Positions 38,662 through 47,167 of a stretch of 64,000 nt of DNA are shown here, piece after piece. The position numbers and the translations under genes were made by a program. Position 1 is the first letter of the stretch, and each line of letters starts with the position of its first letter. The notes beneath the pieces were generated by a model. That model had not been told where the DNA came from. It ran no database searches and worked only from the letters and a program-made list of their open reading frames with translations. The DNA is from Kribbella sp. ALI-6-A (GTDB lineage Bacteria; Actinomycetota; Actinomycetes; Propionibacteriales; Kribbellaceae): positions 620,001-684,000 of the forward strand of contig NZ_MTQN01000011.1 in NCBI RefSeq assembly GCF_001984195.1, given 5' to 3'.

Positions 38662-39777
38662 ATGACGACGAGTGTGGCGCGGGTGCAGACGCTGTTGCAG
38701 GAGCATCCGCTGATCGACGGGCACAACGATCTGCCGATCGCCTTCTACGAGTTGTGCGGCTACGACCTGGACGCCTACGACCTGAGCGTGTCGGTCCCGA
38801 AGCTGAACACCGACCTGCCGCGGCTGCGGCTCGGGCAGGTCGCCGCGCAGTTCTGGTCGTTGTGGGTGCCGCAGGACGAGCACGCCGTGCGCCGGACGTT
38901 CGAGCAGCTCGACTTCGTGCACCGGCTGGTGGAGCGCTTCCCGGAGTCGATGGTGCTGGCCCCGACCGCCGACGACGTCGAGGCCGCGTTCAAGGAGCGC
39001 CGGATCGCGTCGCTGATGGGCATGGAGGGCGGGCACTCGATCGGCGAGTCGCTCGGCGTCCTGCGGGTGATGCGCGCGCTCGGCGTCCGGTACATGACGC
39101 TGACGCACAACAACAACGTCTCCTGGGCCGACTCGGCCACCGACGAGCCGGTGCTCGGCGGGCTGAACGAGTTCGGCGAGCAGGTGGTCGCGGAGATGAA
39201 CCGGATCGGCATGCTGGTCGACCTGTCGCACGTCTCGGCCGACACGATGCGGCACGCGCTGCGGGTGACGACGGCGCCGGTGATCTTCAGCCACTCGTCG
39301 GCCCGGGCGGTCTGCGACGTACCGCGGAACGTGCCGGACGACGTACTGACCACGCTGGCCGGGAACGACGGCGTCTGCATGGTCACCTTCGTGCCGTACT
39401 TCGTCTCGCAGCCGTTCGTGGACTGGGTCGCCGAGGTGCGCGAGCCGGCCGAGTCGCGCGGCCTGGATCCGCTGAAGCCGGCCGACCAGAAGAAGCTCGA
39501 GGCGGAGCTCGGCAAGCCGCGTCCGCGGGCGACGCTGGAGGACGTGGTCGCGCACGTCGAACACGTCCGCGAGGTGGCCGGGATCGACCACATCGGCCTG
39601 GGCGGCGACTACGACGGCTGCCCGCAGTTCCCGGTCGGGTTGCCGGACGTCGCGTCGTACCCGTCGCTGTTCTACGCGCTGGCCGACCGGGGCTGGTCGG
39701 ACGAGGAGCTGGCGAAGCTTGCCGGAGGCAACATCTTGCGGGTGCTGCGGGCCGCGGACGAGGTCTCCGGCGCGTAG
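38662..39777 (+). CDS. Membrane dipeptidase (peptidase M19)
   Basis: A 371-residue metal-dependent dipeptidase of the renal dipeptidase family. LIDGHNDLPIAF carries the H-x-D pair, SLMGMEGGHSIG the bridging Glu, LTHNNNVSWADSAT and LVDLSHVSADTMRHAL later ligands, and GIDHIGLGGDYDG the C-terminal Asp region. No signal peptide is visible, so it is probably cytoplasmic despite the family name. It may cleave D-containing or cell-wall dipeptides. The start is the ATG at 38662. A strong terminator follows. Confidence 0.92.
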   Translation: MTTSVARVQTLLQEHPLIDGHNDLPIAFYELCGYDLDAYDLSVSVPKLNTDLPRLRLGQVAAQFWSLWVPQDEHAVRRTFEQLDFVHRLVERFPESMVLAPTADDVEAAFKERRIASLMGMEGGHSIGESLGVLRVMRALGVRYMTLTHNNNVSWADSATDEPVLGGLNEFGEQVVAEMNRIGMLVDLSHVSADTMRHALRVTTAPVIFSHSSARAVCDVPRNVPDDVLTTLAGNDGVCMVTFVPYFVSQPFVDWVAEVREPAESRGLDPLKPADQKKLEAELGKPRPRATLEDVVAHVEHVREVAGIDHIGLGGDYDGCPQFPVGLPDVASYPSLFYALADRGWSDEELAKLAGGNILRVLRAADEVSGA

Positions 39778-39782
39778 CCGCC

Positions 39783-39815
39783 GCGCCGCGTGCTCCCGTC
39801 AGGAGCACGCGGCGC
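39783..39815. terminator. Bidirectional terminator after dipeptidase gene
   Basis: A perfect 14-bp stem, GCGCCGCGTGCTCC (39783-39796) with its complement at 39802-39815 and a 5-base loop, six bases after the dipeptidase stop and 23 from the end of the convergent acetyltransferase gene. Confidence 0.85.
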
Positions 39816-39837
39816 ACGTGGGCTTGGGCGTTCCTGC

Positions 39838-40704
39838 CTATTCCTTGCGGTACTGATCCCGCCGCTGCGGCAGCAGCGCGAATCCCGCGCTGCGGTACGT
39901 CGCGACCGCCCCCTCGTTGGTGCACGGCGTCAGCACCTGCGCCCTCGACGCCCCCAGCTCGCGCAACGCCGCGGCACCAGCCACCGTCATCGCGCGCCCG
40001 TACCCGCGACCGCGGTGCTCACGCACGACCCCGAGCGGCTCGATCAGCCCCGGCCGCCCCTTGCCCGCCGACCACACCGTCACCGCGCCGACCGCGGCAC
40101 CCCTCGCGTCACGTCCGATCAGACACCGCGCCCGCGCGTACGGCGTACCGTCGGCCATCGCGTGCCACCGCTCGTCGGTGAACGTCGACCCGTCGAACGA
40201 AGCCCGCTGAATCGCCGTCCGCTCCGCCGCCGTCTCCGCCGTCACAATCTCGATCGCCAGCCCGCAGTCCTCCACCGGCTCGGCCAAGTCACGCTCCAGC
40301 GGCTGCCACGGGTCGTCGGCGTCCCAGCCCTCCAGGAACAACAGATCCCGAACGCGCGACTCCATCGGCGCCTCCAGATACACCTTCCCGGCGATCAGCA
40401 CGCCCTCTTCCGGGTCGACCGCGTCGGCGACGATCTGCCGCGCCAACTCCTCGTCGCCGTGCGCCTGCGGCGCGATCGCCAACCGCAGCAGATCCGGCTC
40501 GTCCAGCATCCCGATCGCCAGAATCTCCCCGTCCCGCGCCCACGTCCGCACCGCGCCGGCCGTCCGCTCCACCCCGAACCGCCAGAACCACCCCAGATCC
40601 CCCGGATGCAACTGCACCGGCCCGTCGTCCACCTGCCACTCCGCCAGCCGCGCCGCCACCAACTCCAGCCCACCAACCGCGGGCGTCTCCCGCACGATCG
40701 TCAT
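39838..40704 (-). CDS. GNAT-family N-acetyltransferase, two-domain
   Basis: A 288-residue protein. The C-terminal half (about residues 140-285) is a GNAT domain with acetyl-CoA loop VVREHRGRGYGRAMT and CTNEGAVATYRSAGF. The N-terminal half looks like a divergent second GNAT repeat (WARDGEILAIGML). The ATG at 40704 is used. Acceptor unknown. Confidence 0.8.
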   Translation of the reverse strand: MTIVRETPAVGGLELVAARLAEWQVDDGPVQLHPGDLGWFWRFGVERTAGAVRTWARDGEILAIGMLDEPDLLRLAIAPQAHGDEELARQIVADAVDPEEGVLIAGKVYLEAPMESRVRDLLFLEGWDADDPWQPLERDLAEPVEDCGLAIEIVTAETAAERTAIQRASFDGSTFTDERWHAMADGTPYARARCLIGRDARGAAVGAVTVWSAGKGRPGLIEPLGVVREHRGRGYGRAMTVAGAAALRELGASRAQVLTPCTNEGAVATYRSAGFALLPQRRDQYRKE

Positions 40705-40842
40705 GCCCCGATCCCACACCACCCACCCCCGATCCCGCATGCGACTTTCCGGGCAGGCCACGGGTTTCGCGCAGGCCGTGTTTGATGAATTCCCGATCGG
40801 GCACGGGGCGGGCTCACCGTGTCATCGAGACGAGGAGTAGTT

Positions 40843-41163
40843 GTGCTGACCTTGACCGAGAACGCGACTCTGGTCATCAAGAGCATCACGGGTGTCGACG
40901 GAGCGCCGGAGGGCGCCGGGGTGCGGATCTCCCAGGAGAACCCGACCGATCCCTCGCTGGCGGTGACGACGACCGAGGCTCCGGTGCCGGGTGACCAGGT
41001 GCTCGAGGAGAGCGGCGCGCGGGTGTTCCTGGAGCAGAACGCGGCGAACGCGCTCGACGACAAGATCCTGGACGCCGCGGTGGACGACAAGGGCGGCGTC
41101 GAGTTCCTGTTGGTGCCGCAGCCGGGCGCCGGCCGGGAGAACGGTTCCGTGCCGACGCCGTAA
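40843..41163 (+). CDS. HesB/IscA-fold-like protein without cysteines
   Basis: A 106-residue protein. LTLTENATLVIKSI, GAGVRISQE, SGARVFLEQNAANALDDKILDAAV and GGVEFLL follow the pattern of A-type Fe-S carriers (HesB/IscA/ErpA). Yet it contains no cysteine at all, whereas carriers use three, so cluster binding in the usual way is impossible. The GTG at 40843 follows GAGGAG by six bases. Similar small proteins occur in actinobacteria under iron-sulphur labels. The role is unknown. Confidence 0.7.
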   Translation: MLTLTENATLVIKSITGVDGAPEGAGVRISQENPTDPSLAVTTTEAPVPGDQVLEESGARVFLEQNAANALDDKILDAAVDDKGGVEFLLVPQPGAGRENGSVPTP

Positions 41164-41207
41164 CCAGCTCGGGCGTGTTGCCTCACCAACAGGCCCGCCC
41201 CGAACGA

Positions 41208-41248
41208 CGAAGCGGGCCGGAGCCCCTTTCCTACTCCGGCCCGCTTCG
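41208..41248. terminator. Terminator after HesB-like gene
   Basis: A 15-bp perfect stem, CGAAGCGGGCCGGAG (41208-41222) with its complement at 41234-41248; the loop is pyrimidine-rich. It serves the HesB-like gene and probably the convergent ABC exporter operon. Confidence 0.85.
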
Positions 41249-41350
41249 CCGTGTACGGAGGTGGCGGGAGCGGGATCGAGTACGGCGACAACGCTGCTGA
41301 ACGGACGTGAGGACCGGACCGCACGGCCCGACGCGGGTTAGCGGCCCCGA

Positions 41351-43147
41351 TCAGCCCGCCGAGCGCTGAGCGATCCAGCTCGAGTGCAACCGCGAGTAGA
41401 CCCCGCCGAGCCGCACCAGCTCCGCGTGCGGGCCTCGCTCGACCACTCGGCCTTCGTCGAAGACGAGGACCTCATCCGCGGCTTCGGCTGTGGAGAGCCG
41501 GTGGGCGATGGTCACCGACGTACGGCCGGTCATCAGCCGTTCGAGCGCCGCGTTGACCCGGACCTCGGTGCCGGGGTCGACGGCCGAGGTCGCCTCGTCC
41601 AGCACGAGCAGATCCGGGTCGGCGATGTTCGCCCGGACCAGTGCGACCAGCTGCCGCTCCCCCGCCGACAGCGACTCACCCCGCTGGCCGACCGGCGAGT
41701 TGAGGCCGTCGGGCAGCGACTCCAGCCAGTCGGTGAGGCCCAGCGACTCGAAAGCGGCCAGCAGCTCGGCGTCCGTCACCTCCGGGCGCCCGAAGCGCAC
41801 GTTGTCCGCCAGCGACGAGTCGAACAGATACCCGTCCTGCGGCACCATCACCACTCGCTCCCGCAGCGAGCTGAATGCGATCGTCCGCGCGTCCGCGCCG
41901 TCCAGCAGCACAGCTCCGGACGTCGGGTCCATCAACCGTGTCAGCAGCTTCGCGAACGTCGTCTTGCCCGACCCGGTCTCGCCAACGACCGCGACCCGCT
42001 GGTGCGGCTCCAGCCGGACGTTCACGTCCCGCAGCACCAACTCGCCTTCGGGGTAGGCGAAGTTCACGTCCGCGAACTCGACCGTGATCGGCCCGCGCGC
42101 CTGCGTCACACCGTCCGCGCCGGGGTCGACGACGTCGGCCGGCGTCGCGATCACGCCGAGCACCCGCCGCCATCCCGCGAAGGCGCTCTGCGCGTCGGTC
42201 AGCACCTGCGTCGCGATCTGCACCGGGTCGGAGAACAGCGCGACCAGGAACATGAACGCCAGGATCTCCCCCAGCGTCGCCTTCCCGTCCACGCCGAGCA
42301 GTACGCCGGCCGTCAGCACACCGGCGTTCGCCAGGCCGGCAGCCAGACCACCGATCGAGAACGTGATCCCGGTGATCGCCTGCGCCCGCGTCGCGGTCTT
42401 GCGGTAGTCCTCGATCGAGGCGTCGATGCGCTGCTGGGTCCGCCGCTCGATCGCGTACGCGCGGACCACCTGCGCGCCGACGACCGGCTCCGCGATCGCG
42501 GACAGCATCTCGCCGACCTTGGCCCGCACCACGCCGTACGCCGACGACATCAGCCGCTGCAACGACTTCAGGCTGGCGAACAGCGGGATGAAGCAGATCA
42601 GCACGACCAGCGCGAGCTGCCAGGAGTAGACGAACATCACCACGGTCGCGAGCAGCATCTGCCCGATGCTGACCAGGAAGATGAACCCGCCGAACTGCAG
42701 GAACTGCGACACCGTGTCGACGTCGGAGGTGACCCGGCTGACCAGCGCGCCGCGGCGCTCGGTGCTCTGGGTCAGCACCGGCAGGTCGTGCACGTGCCGG
42801 AACGCCTTGATCCGCATCGTCGCGAGGCCGCTCTCGGAGTTCACCGCGAGCCGCACGGTCGTCAGGTACGACGCGAACGCGGTGACCAGGATCCCCGCGG
42901 CACAGACCGCGCACATCCACGCCACGAACGACATGTCCGGACCACCGGGACCGGACAGCCCCTTGTCGATGGTCTGCTGCACCGCGATCGGTACGACGAT
43001 CCGCCCGGCGGTCATGGTCAGCGCGAGCAGACCGGTGATCCACCAGCCGCGGGCCAGCTCCGGCGAGACCTTGATCCCCTGGCGCAGGGTCTCGAGTCCT
43101 CCGGCGTTGTCCCCGTGGTCGAGCCGGGTGGCCTCGGCGGCACTCAC
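41351..43147 (-). CDS. ABC exporter half-transporter (second gene of pair)
   Basis: A 598-residue half-transporter: six transmembrane helices (about residues 35-330), then an ATPase domain with Walker A GETGSGKTT, signature LSAGERQLVAL, Walker B LLVLDEATSAVDP and the switch His in TIAHRLST. The signature is Ser-Ala-Gly-Glu rather than LSGGQ. The catalytic Glu is present. It overlaps the upstream half-transporter by four bases and starts with GTG. The two form a heterodimeric exporter of drugs, lipids or peptides. Confidence 0.92.
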   Translation of the reverse strand: MSAAEATRLDHGDNAGGLETLRQGIKVSPELARGWWITGLLALTMTAGRIVVPIAVQQTIDKGLSGPGGPDMSFVAWMCAVCAAGILVTAFASYLTTVRLAVNSESGLATMRIKAFRHVHDLPVLTQSTERRGALVSRVTSDVDTVSQFLQFGGFIFLVSIGQMLLATVVMFVYSWQLALVVLICFIPLFASLKSLQRLMSSAYGVVRAKVGEMLSAIAEPVVGAQVVRAYAIERRTQQRIDASIEDYRKTATRAQAITGITFSIGGLAAGLANAGVLTAGVLLGVDGKATLGEILAFMFLVALFSDPVQIATQVLTDAQSAFAGWRRVLGVIATPADVVDPGADGVTQARGPITVEFADVNFAYPEGELVLRDVNVRLEPHQRVAVVGETGSGKTTFAKLLTRLMDPTSGAVLLDGADARTIAFSSLRERVVMVPQDGYLFDSSLADNVRFGRPEVTDAELLAAFESLGLTDWLESLPDGLNSPVGQRGESLSAGERQLVALVRANIADPDLLVLDEATSAVDPGTEVRVNAALERLMTGRTSVTIAHRLSTAEAADEVLVFDEGRVVERGPHAELVRLGGVYSRLHSSWIAQRSAG

Positions 43148-44997
43148 GCGCTTGCTCCTTCGCTGTCCAGATCGTCCAGTTCGGCCGCGAGCTCGGCCTC
43201 TTCCGCGCGCCGCGCGGCGTCCTTCTCGTAGGCGTCGACCAGGTTGCGGTACTCCGGCGACTTCTCCTGCAGCTCCAGGTGCGTGCCCTGGGCCACGATC
43301 CGTCCCTCGTCCAGGAACAGCACCTCGTCGGCCAGCGAGATCGTCGCCTTCCGGTACGCGATCACCAGCACGGTGGTGTCCGAGCGCCCACCCTGTACGG
43401 CGCTGCGCAGGCCGGCCAGGATCCGGGCCTCGACCTGCGGGTCGACCGCGCTGGTCGCGTCGTCCAGGATCAGCAGCCGCGGGCGCCGGACCAGCGCCCG
43501 GGCCAGCGCGATCCGCTGCCGCTGGCCGCCGGACAGCGTCGTACCGCGCTCGCCGACCTTGGTGTCGAGCCCCTCGGGCAGCGACCGGATGAAACCGTCG
43601 CCCTGCGCGATCCGCAGCGCGTCCCAGATGTCGTCGTCGGCGTAGTCGCCGCCGAGCGTGATGTTGCCGCGGATCGTGTCGTCGAACAGGAACGCGGTCT
43701 GCGCGACCAGCGCGACCGAGCCGGCCAGCTCGTCGCGGGCCAGATCGCGGACGTCGACACCGTCGATCCGGACCGCGCCCTGCTCGGGGTCGACCAGCCG
43801 GGTCAGCATCGTTGTCAGCGTCGACTTGCCGGCGCCGGTCGGGCCGACCACGGCGACCGTGCGGCCGGGGCGGACGGTGAAGTCGACGCCGGTCAGCACG
43901 TCGCGCTCGGGCAGGTAGCCGAAGTGCAGGTCCTCGACGTCCAGCCGCGCGGCGTGGATCGAGGTGAGCTTCTGGTCGCCGTACTCCATCCCGCCCTCGG
44001 CGGTGAGCACGCGCTGGACACGGTCCCAGCCGACGACCGAGCGGGGCAGCTCGCCGAGCACCCAGCCGAGCGCGCGGATCGGGAAGCCGATCAGCGTGAA
44101 CAGGAACGCGACCTGGACCACGTCGCCGGCGTCCGCCGCGCCGGAGCGCACCCGCCCGACGCCGACCAGCAGCACGAGCAGGACGCCGATCCGCGGCAGC
44201 CCCTCGATCACCGGGTCGAAGGCGCCGCGGGCCTTGTTGACCGCGATGTTCGCGTCGCGCAGCGCCATCGTCGGCGCGGTGAAGCGCTCGGTCTCGGCCG
44301 CCTCGCGGCCCATCGTCTTGACCACCAGCGCGCCGTCGAACGACTCGTGCGCCACCTCGGACACGTCAGCACGCAACTCCTGGGCGCGGGTGGCGAGCGG
44401 CTGCAGCGTGCGCTGGAAGATCACGTTCGCGACGAAGACCAGCGGGAAGACCAGGCACCCGACCAGCGCCAGCCAGAAGTCGGCGGCGAACATCGCCGCG
44501 GTGGCGAAGGCGAGCATCGCGATCACGCCGATCGCCATCGGCAGCGGGGCGATCACGAACCAGATCGACTCGACGTCGGCGTTCGCGTTGGACAGCAGCT
44601 GGCCGGTCGGGTGCCGGTGGTGCCACTCCAGTGGCAGCTTCAGGTACTGCCGGGTGACCCGGCGCCGGTACGTCGCCTGCAGCCGGAACTGCATCACGCC
44701 GGCCCCGATCCGCCGCCCGACCACACCGATCGCCCGCAGTACGGCGATGCCGAGGAACAGTGAGACCAGCGCCGCGATCGCTCCGAAGGTGGTGTCGCCG
44801 CGCTCCAGCGCCGGGCGGATCACGTGGTCGGTGGCCCAGCCGAGCGCCCAGCCGTCGGCGACCGTCATCGCGCCGTACAGCATGCTCGCCGCGACCGAGA
44901 GCGCGAACACCCACGGCTCCTCGTAGATCGCGACGCGCAGGACCGCGAACCCGCGCCGGGTCACGCTCCCCTTGCTGGGGACTTTCGGCAACGGCAC
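43144..44997 (-). CDS. ABC exporter half-transporter (first gene of pair)
   Basis: A 617-residue half-transporter with six helices and an ATPase domain: Walker A GPTGAGKST, signature LSGGQRQRIALARAL, Walker B LLILDDATSAVDP. Asp replaces the catalytic Glu after Walker B, and VIAYRKATI replaces the usual switch H-loop (Tyr in place of His). These are the marks of the degenerate site in heterodimeric exporters such as BmrCD and TM287/288. It starts with GTG. The C-terminus is Glu/Ala-rich (about 30 residues). The promoter region carries TGTCAGGTGT direct repeats. Confidence 0.92.
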   Translation of the reverse strand: MPLPKVPSKGSVTRRGFAVLRVAIYEEPWVFALSVAASMLYGAMTVADGWALGWATDHVIRPALERGDTTFGAIAALVSLFLGIAVLRAIGVVGRRIGAGVMQFRLQATYRRRVTRQYLKLPLEWHHRHPTGQLLSNANADVESIWFVIAPLPMAIGVIAMLAFATAAMFAADFWLALVGCLVFPLVFVANVIFQRTLQPLATRAQELRADVSEVAHESFDGALVVKTMGREAAETERFTAPTMALRDANIAVNKARGAFDPVIEGLPRIGVLLVLLVGVGRVRSGAADAGDVVQVAFLFTLIGFPIRALGWVLGELPRSVVGWDRVQRVLTAEGGMEYGDQKLTSIHAARLDVEDLHFGYLPERDVLTGVDFTVRPGRTVAVVGPTGAGKSTLTTMLTRLVDPEQGAVRIDGVDVRDLARDELAGSVALVAQTAFLFDDTIRGNITLGGDYADDDIWDALRIAQGDGFIRSLPEGLDTKVGERGTTLSGGQRQRIALARALVRRPRLLILDDATSAVDPQVEARILAGLRSAVQGGRSDTTVLVIAYRKATISLADEVLFLDEGRIVAQGTHLELQEKSPEYRNLVDAYEKDAARRAEEAELAAELDDLDSEGASA

Positions 44998-45019
44998 AGG
45001 AGACCCTTCGCGACGGCAG

Positions 45020-45079
45020 TGTCAGGTGTACGGCGTTGTCAGGTGTCAAGGCAGCCAGTGAGACTGACAACGAATGACA
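45020..45079. promoter_or_regulatory. Cluster of TGTCA/TGACA half-sites between divergent genes
   Basis: TGTCAGGTGT occurs twice exactly, at 45020-45029 and 45037-45046 (17-base period). A third TGTCA lies at 45044-45048, and two TGACA at 45065-45069 and 45075-45079. On the minus strand 45044-45049 reads TTGACA, a consensus -35. Likely operator/promoter region for the exporter and possibly the TIGR03085 gene. Confidence 0.45.
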
Positions 45080-45114
45080 TTCTGCCATTGGGAACCGACA
45101 ACTACGATCGGGTT

Positions 45115-45756
45115 GTGACCGACTACAGCCGGGTGGAACGACTAGCTCTGTGTGATCTGTTCGACCAGGTCGGGCCTGACCAGCCCACGCTGTGCGAGGG
45201 GTGGACGACCCACGACCTGGCCGCCCACCTGTACGTCCGGGAGTCCGACCCGATCGCTGGGCCGGGCATCATGATTCCCGCGCTGGCGGACACCACCGAG
45301 CGGCGGATGGCCGCGGTCAAGAGCCGGTACAGCTTCACCGAGCTCGTCGGGAAGGTCCGTTCCGGGCCGCCGACGGTCTCGATCTACAACCTGCCGGTGA
45401 TCGGCCACCAGCTGAACACGACCGAGTACCTGGTGCACCACGAGGACGTCCGGCGGGCGGTCCCCGACTTCCAGGTCCGGGCGCTGCCGGCCGCGCAGCA
45501 GGAAGGTCTGTGGAAGCAGCTCAAGCTGGCCGCGCGGTCGATGGTCCGATCGGCGCCGAGCGGGATCGTGCTGCGGCTGCCGGACGGGCGGGAGGCGGTC
45601 GCGAAGAAGCCGACGGCGGCCGGTTCGGTCACGGTGACCGGCGAGCCGGTGGAGCTCGTGCTGTTCTGCTTCGGCCGGCAGTCCGTCGCGCAGGTCGACC
45701 TTGACGGGGACCCAGAGATCACCGCGCAACTGCAGAGCAAGTCGTTCGGCGTCTGA
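45115..45756 (+). CDS. TIGR03085 family metal-binding protein
   Basis: A 213-residue actinobacterial protein of the DinB/mycothiol-dependent maleylpyruvate-isomerase-like superfamily. CEGWTTHDLAAHLYVRE carries the first metal-ligand His, and NTTEYLVHHEDVRRA the other two. Such folds typically bind a divalent metal and use mycothiol. The family function is not established. The start is the GTG at 45115; a mostly uncharged linker precedes. It diverges from the ABC exporter and ends 13 bases from the convergent DedA gene. Confidence 0.85.
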   Translation: MTDYSRVERLALCDLFDQVGPDQPTLCEGWTTHDLAAHLYVRESDPIAGPGIMIPALADTTERRMAAVKSRYSFTELVGKVRSGPPTVSIYNLPVIGHQLNTTEYLVHHEDVRRAVPDFQVRALPAAQQEGLWKQLKLAARSMVRSAPSGIVLRLPDGREAVAKKPTAAGSVTVTGEPVELVLFCFGRQSVAQVDLDGDPEITAQLQSKSFGV

Positions 45757-45769
45757 CCTGTGGTCGGGC

Positions 45770-46393
45770 TCAGCCGGCGTGAGGCTCCGGCTCGCCGGCT
45801 GCTTCTGCCCCGCCGGTCTTCTTCCGGCGATGCCGCTGAACCAGGCTGCTGACAACCGTCGTCAGCAGCACCAGCACGATCGCGGCCAGCACGCCCTGCC
45901 ACGGCTCGTCGAACAGCGCGTACCCGAGCAGGCCGATCGCCATGTAGACCGCCGCCCACAGCGAGGACGCGGTCAGGTCGACCACCGCGAACCGGTGCCA
46001 CGGGTAGCCCGCGAGCCCCGCGGCCAGCAGCACCGGCACCCGTCCGCCCGGGATCAGCCGGGATGTCAGCAGCACGGTGATCTCGTGCTCGGCCAGTCGC
46101 TCCTTCAATGCCTCCAGCGACGCGTTGTCGCGCAGCCAGCCGATCCGCTTGGCCAGCCGCTCCCCGCCCGCGCGGCAGCCGGCGTACACGATCAGGTCGC
46201 CGAGATAGGCGCCACCAGCCCCAGCGATCAGTACGCCGAGCAAGCCGAAGACCGGGTTGTTGTTGTGCGAGGCGAGCACCGCCCCGGCCGACACCGCGGC
46301 GCCGGTCGGCAGCACCGGCAGCACCGCGCCGAGCAGCACCGCCCCGGCGAGCACGACGAGGTACCAGATGTCGAAGTGGGCGTCACCGCTCAC
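45770..46393 (-). CDS. DedA family membrane protein
   Basis: A 207-residue protein with four to five hydrophobic segments. VLPTGAAVSAGAVLA, AGAGGAYLGDLIVYAGCRAGG and SRLIPGGRVPVLLAAGLAGYPWHRFAVVD are DedA signatures, the last containing the functionally important Arg residues. DedA proteins act as phospholipid flippases or proton-linked transporters in other bacteria. The last gene of a three-gene operon; it overlaps the metallo-hydrolase gene by four bases. Confidence 0.88.
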   Translation of the reverse strand: MSGDAHFDIWYLVVLAGAVLLGAVLPVLPTGAAVSAGAVLASHNNNPVFGLLGVLIAGAGGAYLGDLIVYAGCRAGGERLAKRIGWLRDNASLEALKERLAEHEITVLLTSRLIPGGRVPVLLAAGLAGYPWHRFAVVDLTASSLWAAVYMAIGLLGYALFDEPWQGVLAAIVLVLLTTVVSSLVQRHRRKKTGGAEAAGEPEPHAG

Positions 46394-47163
46394 GGCAGCA
46401 CCACCTCCGTCGACTGCCCGGGCTCCAGGACCTCCACCGTCACGCGCTCGTCGATCGCGGCCATCGCCGCCTTGAACCGGTCCCCCGGCGGCAGGAACAG
46501 CTCAGGCTTCAGCCACTCGCAGCCGATCGGCCAGAACGTCCCGAAATGCACCGGTACGGCGTACCGCGCCCCGACCCGCCGAACCGCCTCGGCGGCGCGG
46601 ACCGGGTCGAGGTGTCCGACTCCGAGCGACGGACCCCAGCCGCCGACCGGGACCAGCGCCAGGTCGACCGGGCCGACCTCCGCCGCCAGGCCGTCGTACA
46701 GGTCGGTGTCGCCGGCGAACCAGACGCTCGGTGAGCTGCTGGACTCCACCCGGTAACCGAGCGCGGGCGCGCTGTACGACGACCAGGGCAGCCGGCGGCC
46801 GTCGTGGTCGGCGGTGACCGCGGTGATGTCCAAGCCGCCGATCCGCATCTGGTTGCCGGGGGCAACCTCGATGCAGCGGTCCGAGAAGGCCTTGCCGGCG
46901 TCGGCGTGGATCAGCCGCGCCGCTCCGCGCGGCACGATCAGCGCGGCGTCCGGCGAGACCAGCGGCAGCGACGTCAGGTGCAGGTGGTCGGCATGCAGAT
47001 GCGAGATCAGCACCGCGTCGCAGCTCCCGGCATCGGCCAGCGGCAGCGGGCCGCGGCGACGGCGCAGGTGTGCGATCCGGGACGTCAGTACGGGATCGGT
47101 GAGCAGCCGGGTGCCCTGGTTCTCGATGGTGGTGGTGGCGTGCCCCCACCAGGTGATCCGCAC
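46390..47163 (-). CDS. Metallo-beta-lactamase-fold hydrolase (UlaG/YtnP-like)
   Basis: A 257-residue metallo-hydrolase. VRITWWGHATTTIE begins the fold, LISHLHADHLHL holds the H-x-H-x-D-H zinc motif, VWFAGDTDLYDGLA the bridging Asp, and VPVHFGTFWP the final His. It is of the UlaG/NAPE-PLD-like type that cleaves phosphodiester or lactone bonds, not a beta-lactam enzyme. The GTG at 47163 follows GGAGG and lies four bases past the stop of the phosphodiesterase gene. Confidence 0.87.
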   Translation of the reverse strand: MRITWWGHATTTIENQGTRLLTDPVLTSRIAHLRRRRGPLPLADAGSCDAVLISHLHADHLHLTSLPLVSPDAALIVPRGAARLIHADAGKAFSDRCIEVAPGNQMRIGGLDITAVTADHDGRRLPWSSYSAPALGYRVESSSSPSVWFAGDTDLYDGLAAEVGPVDLALVPVGGWGPSLGVGHLDPVRAAEAVRRVGARYAVPVHFGTFWPIGCEWLKPELFLPPGDRFKAAMAAIDERVTVEVLEPGQSTEVVLP

Positions 47164-47167
47164 CGCG

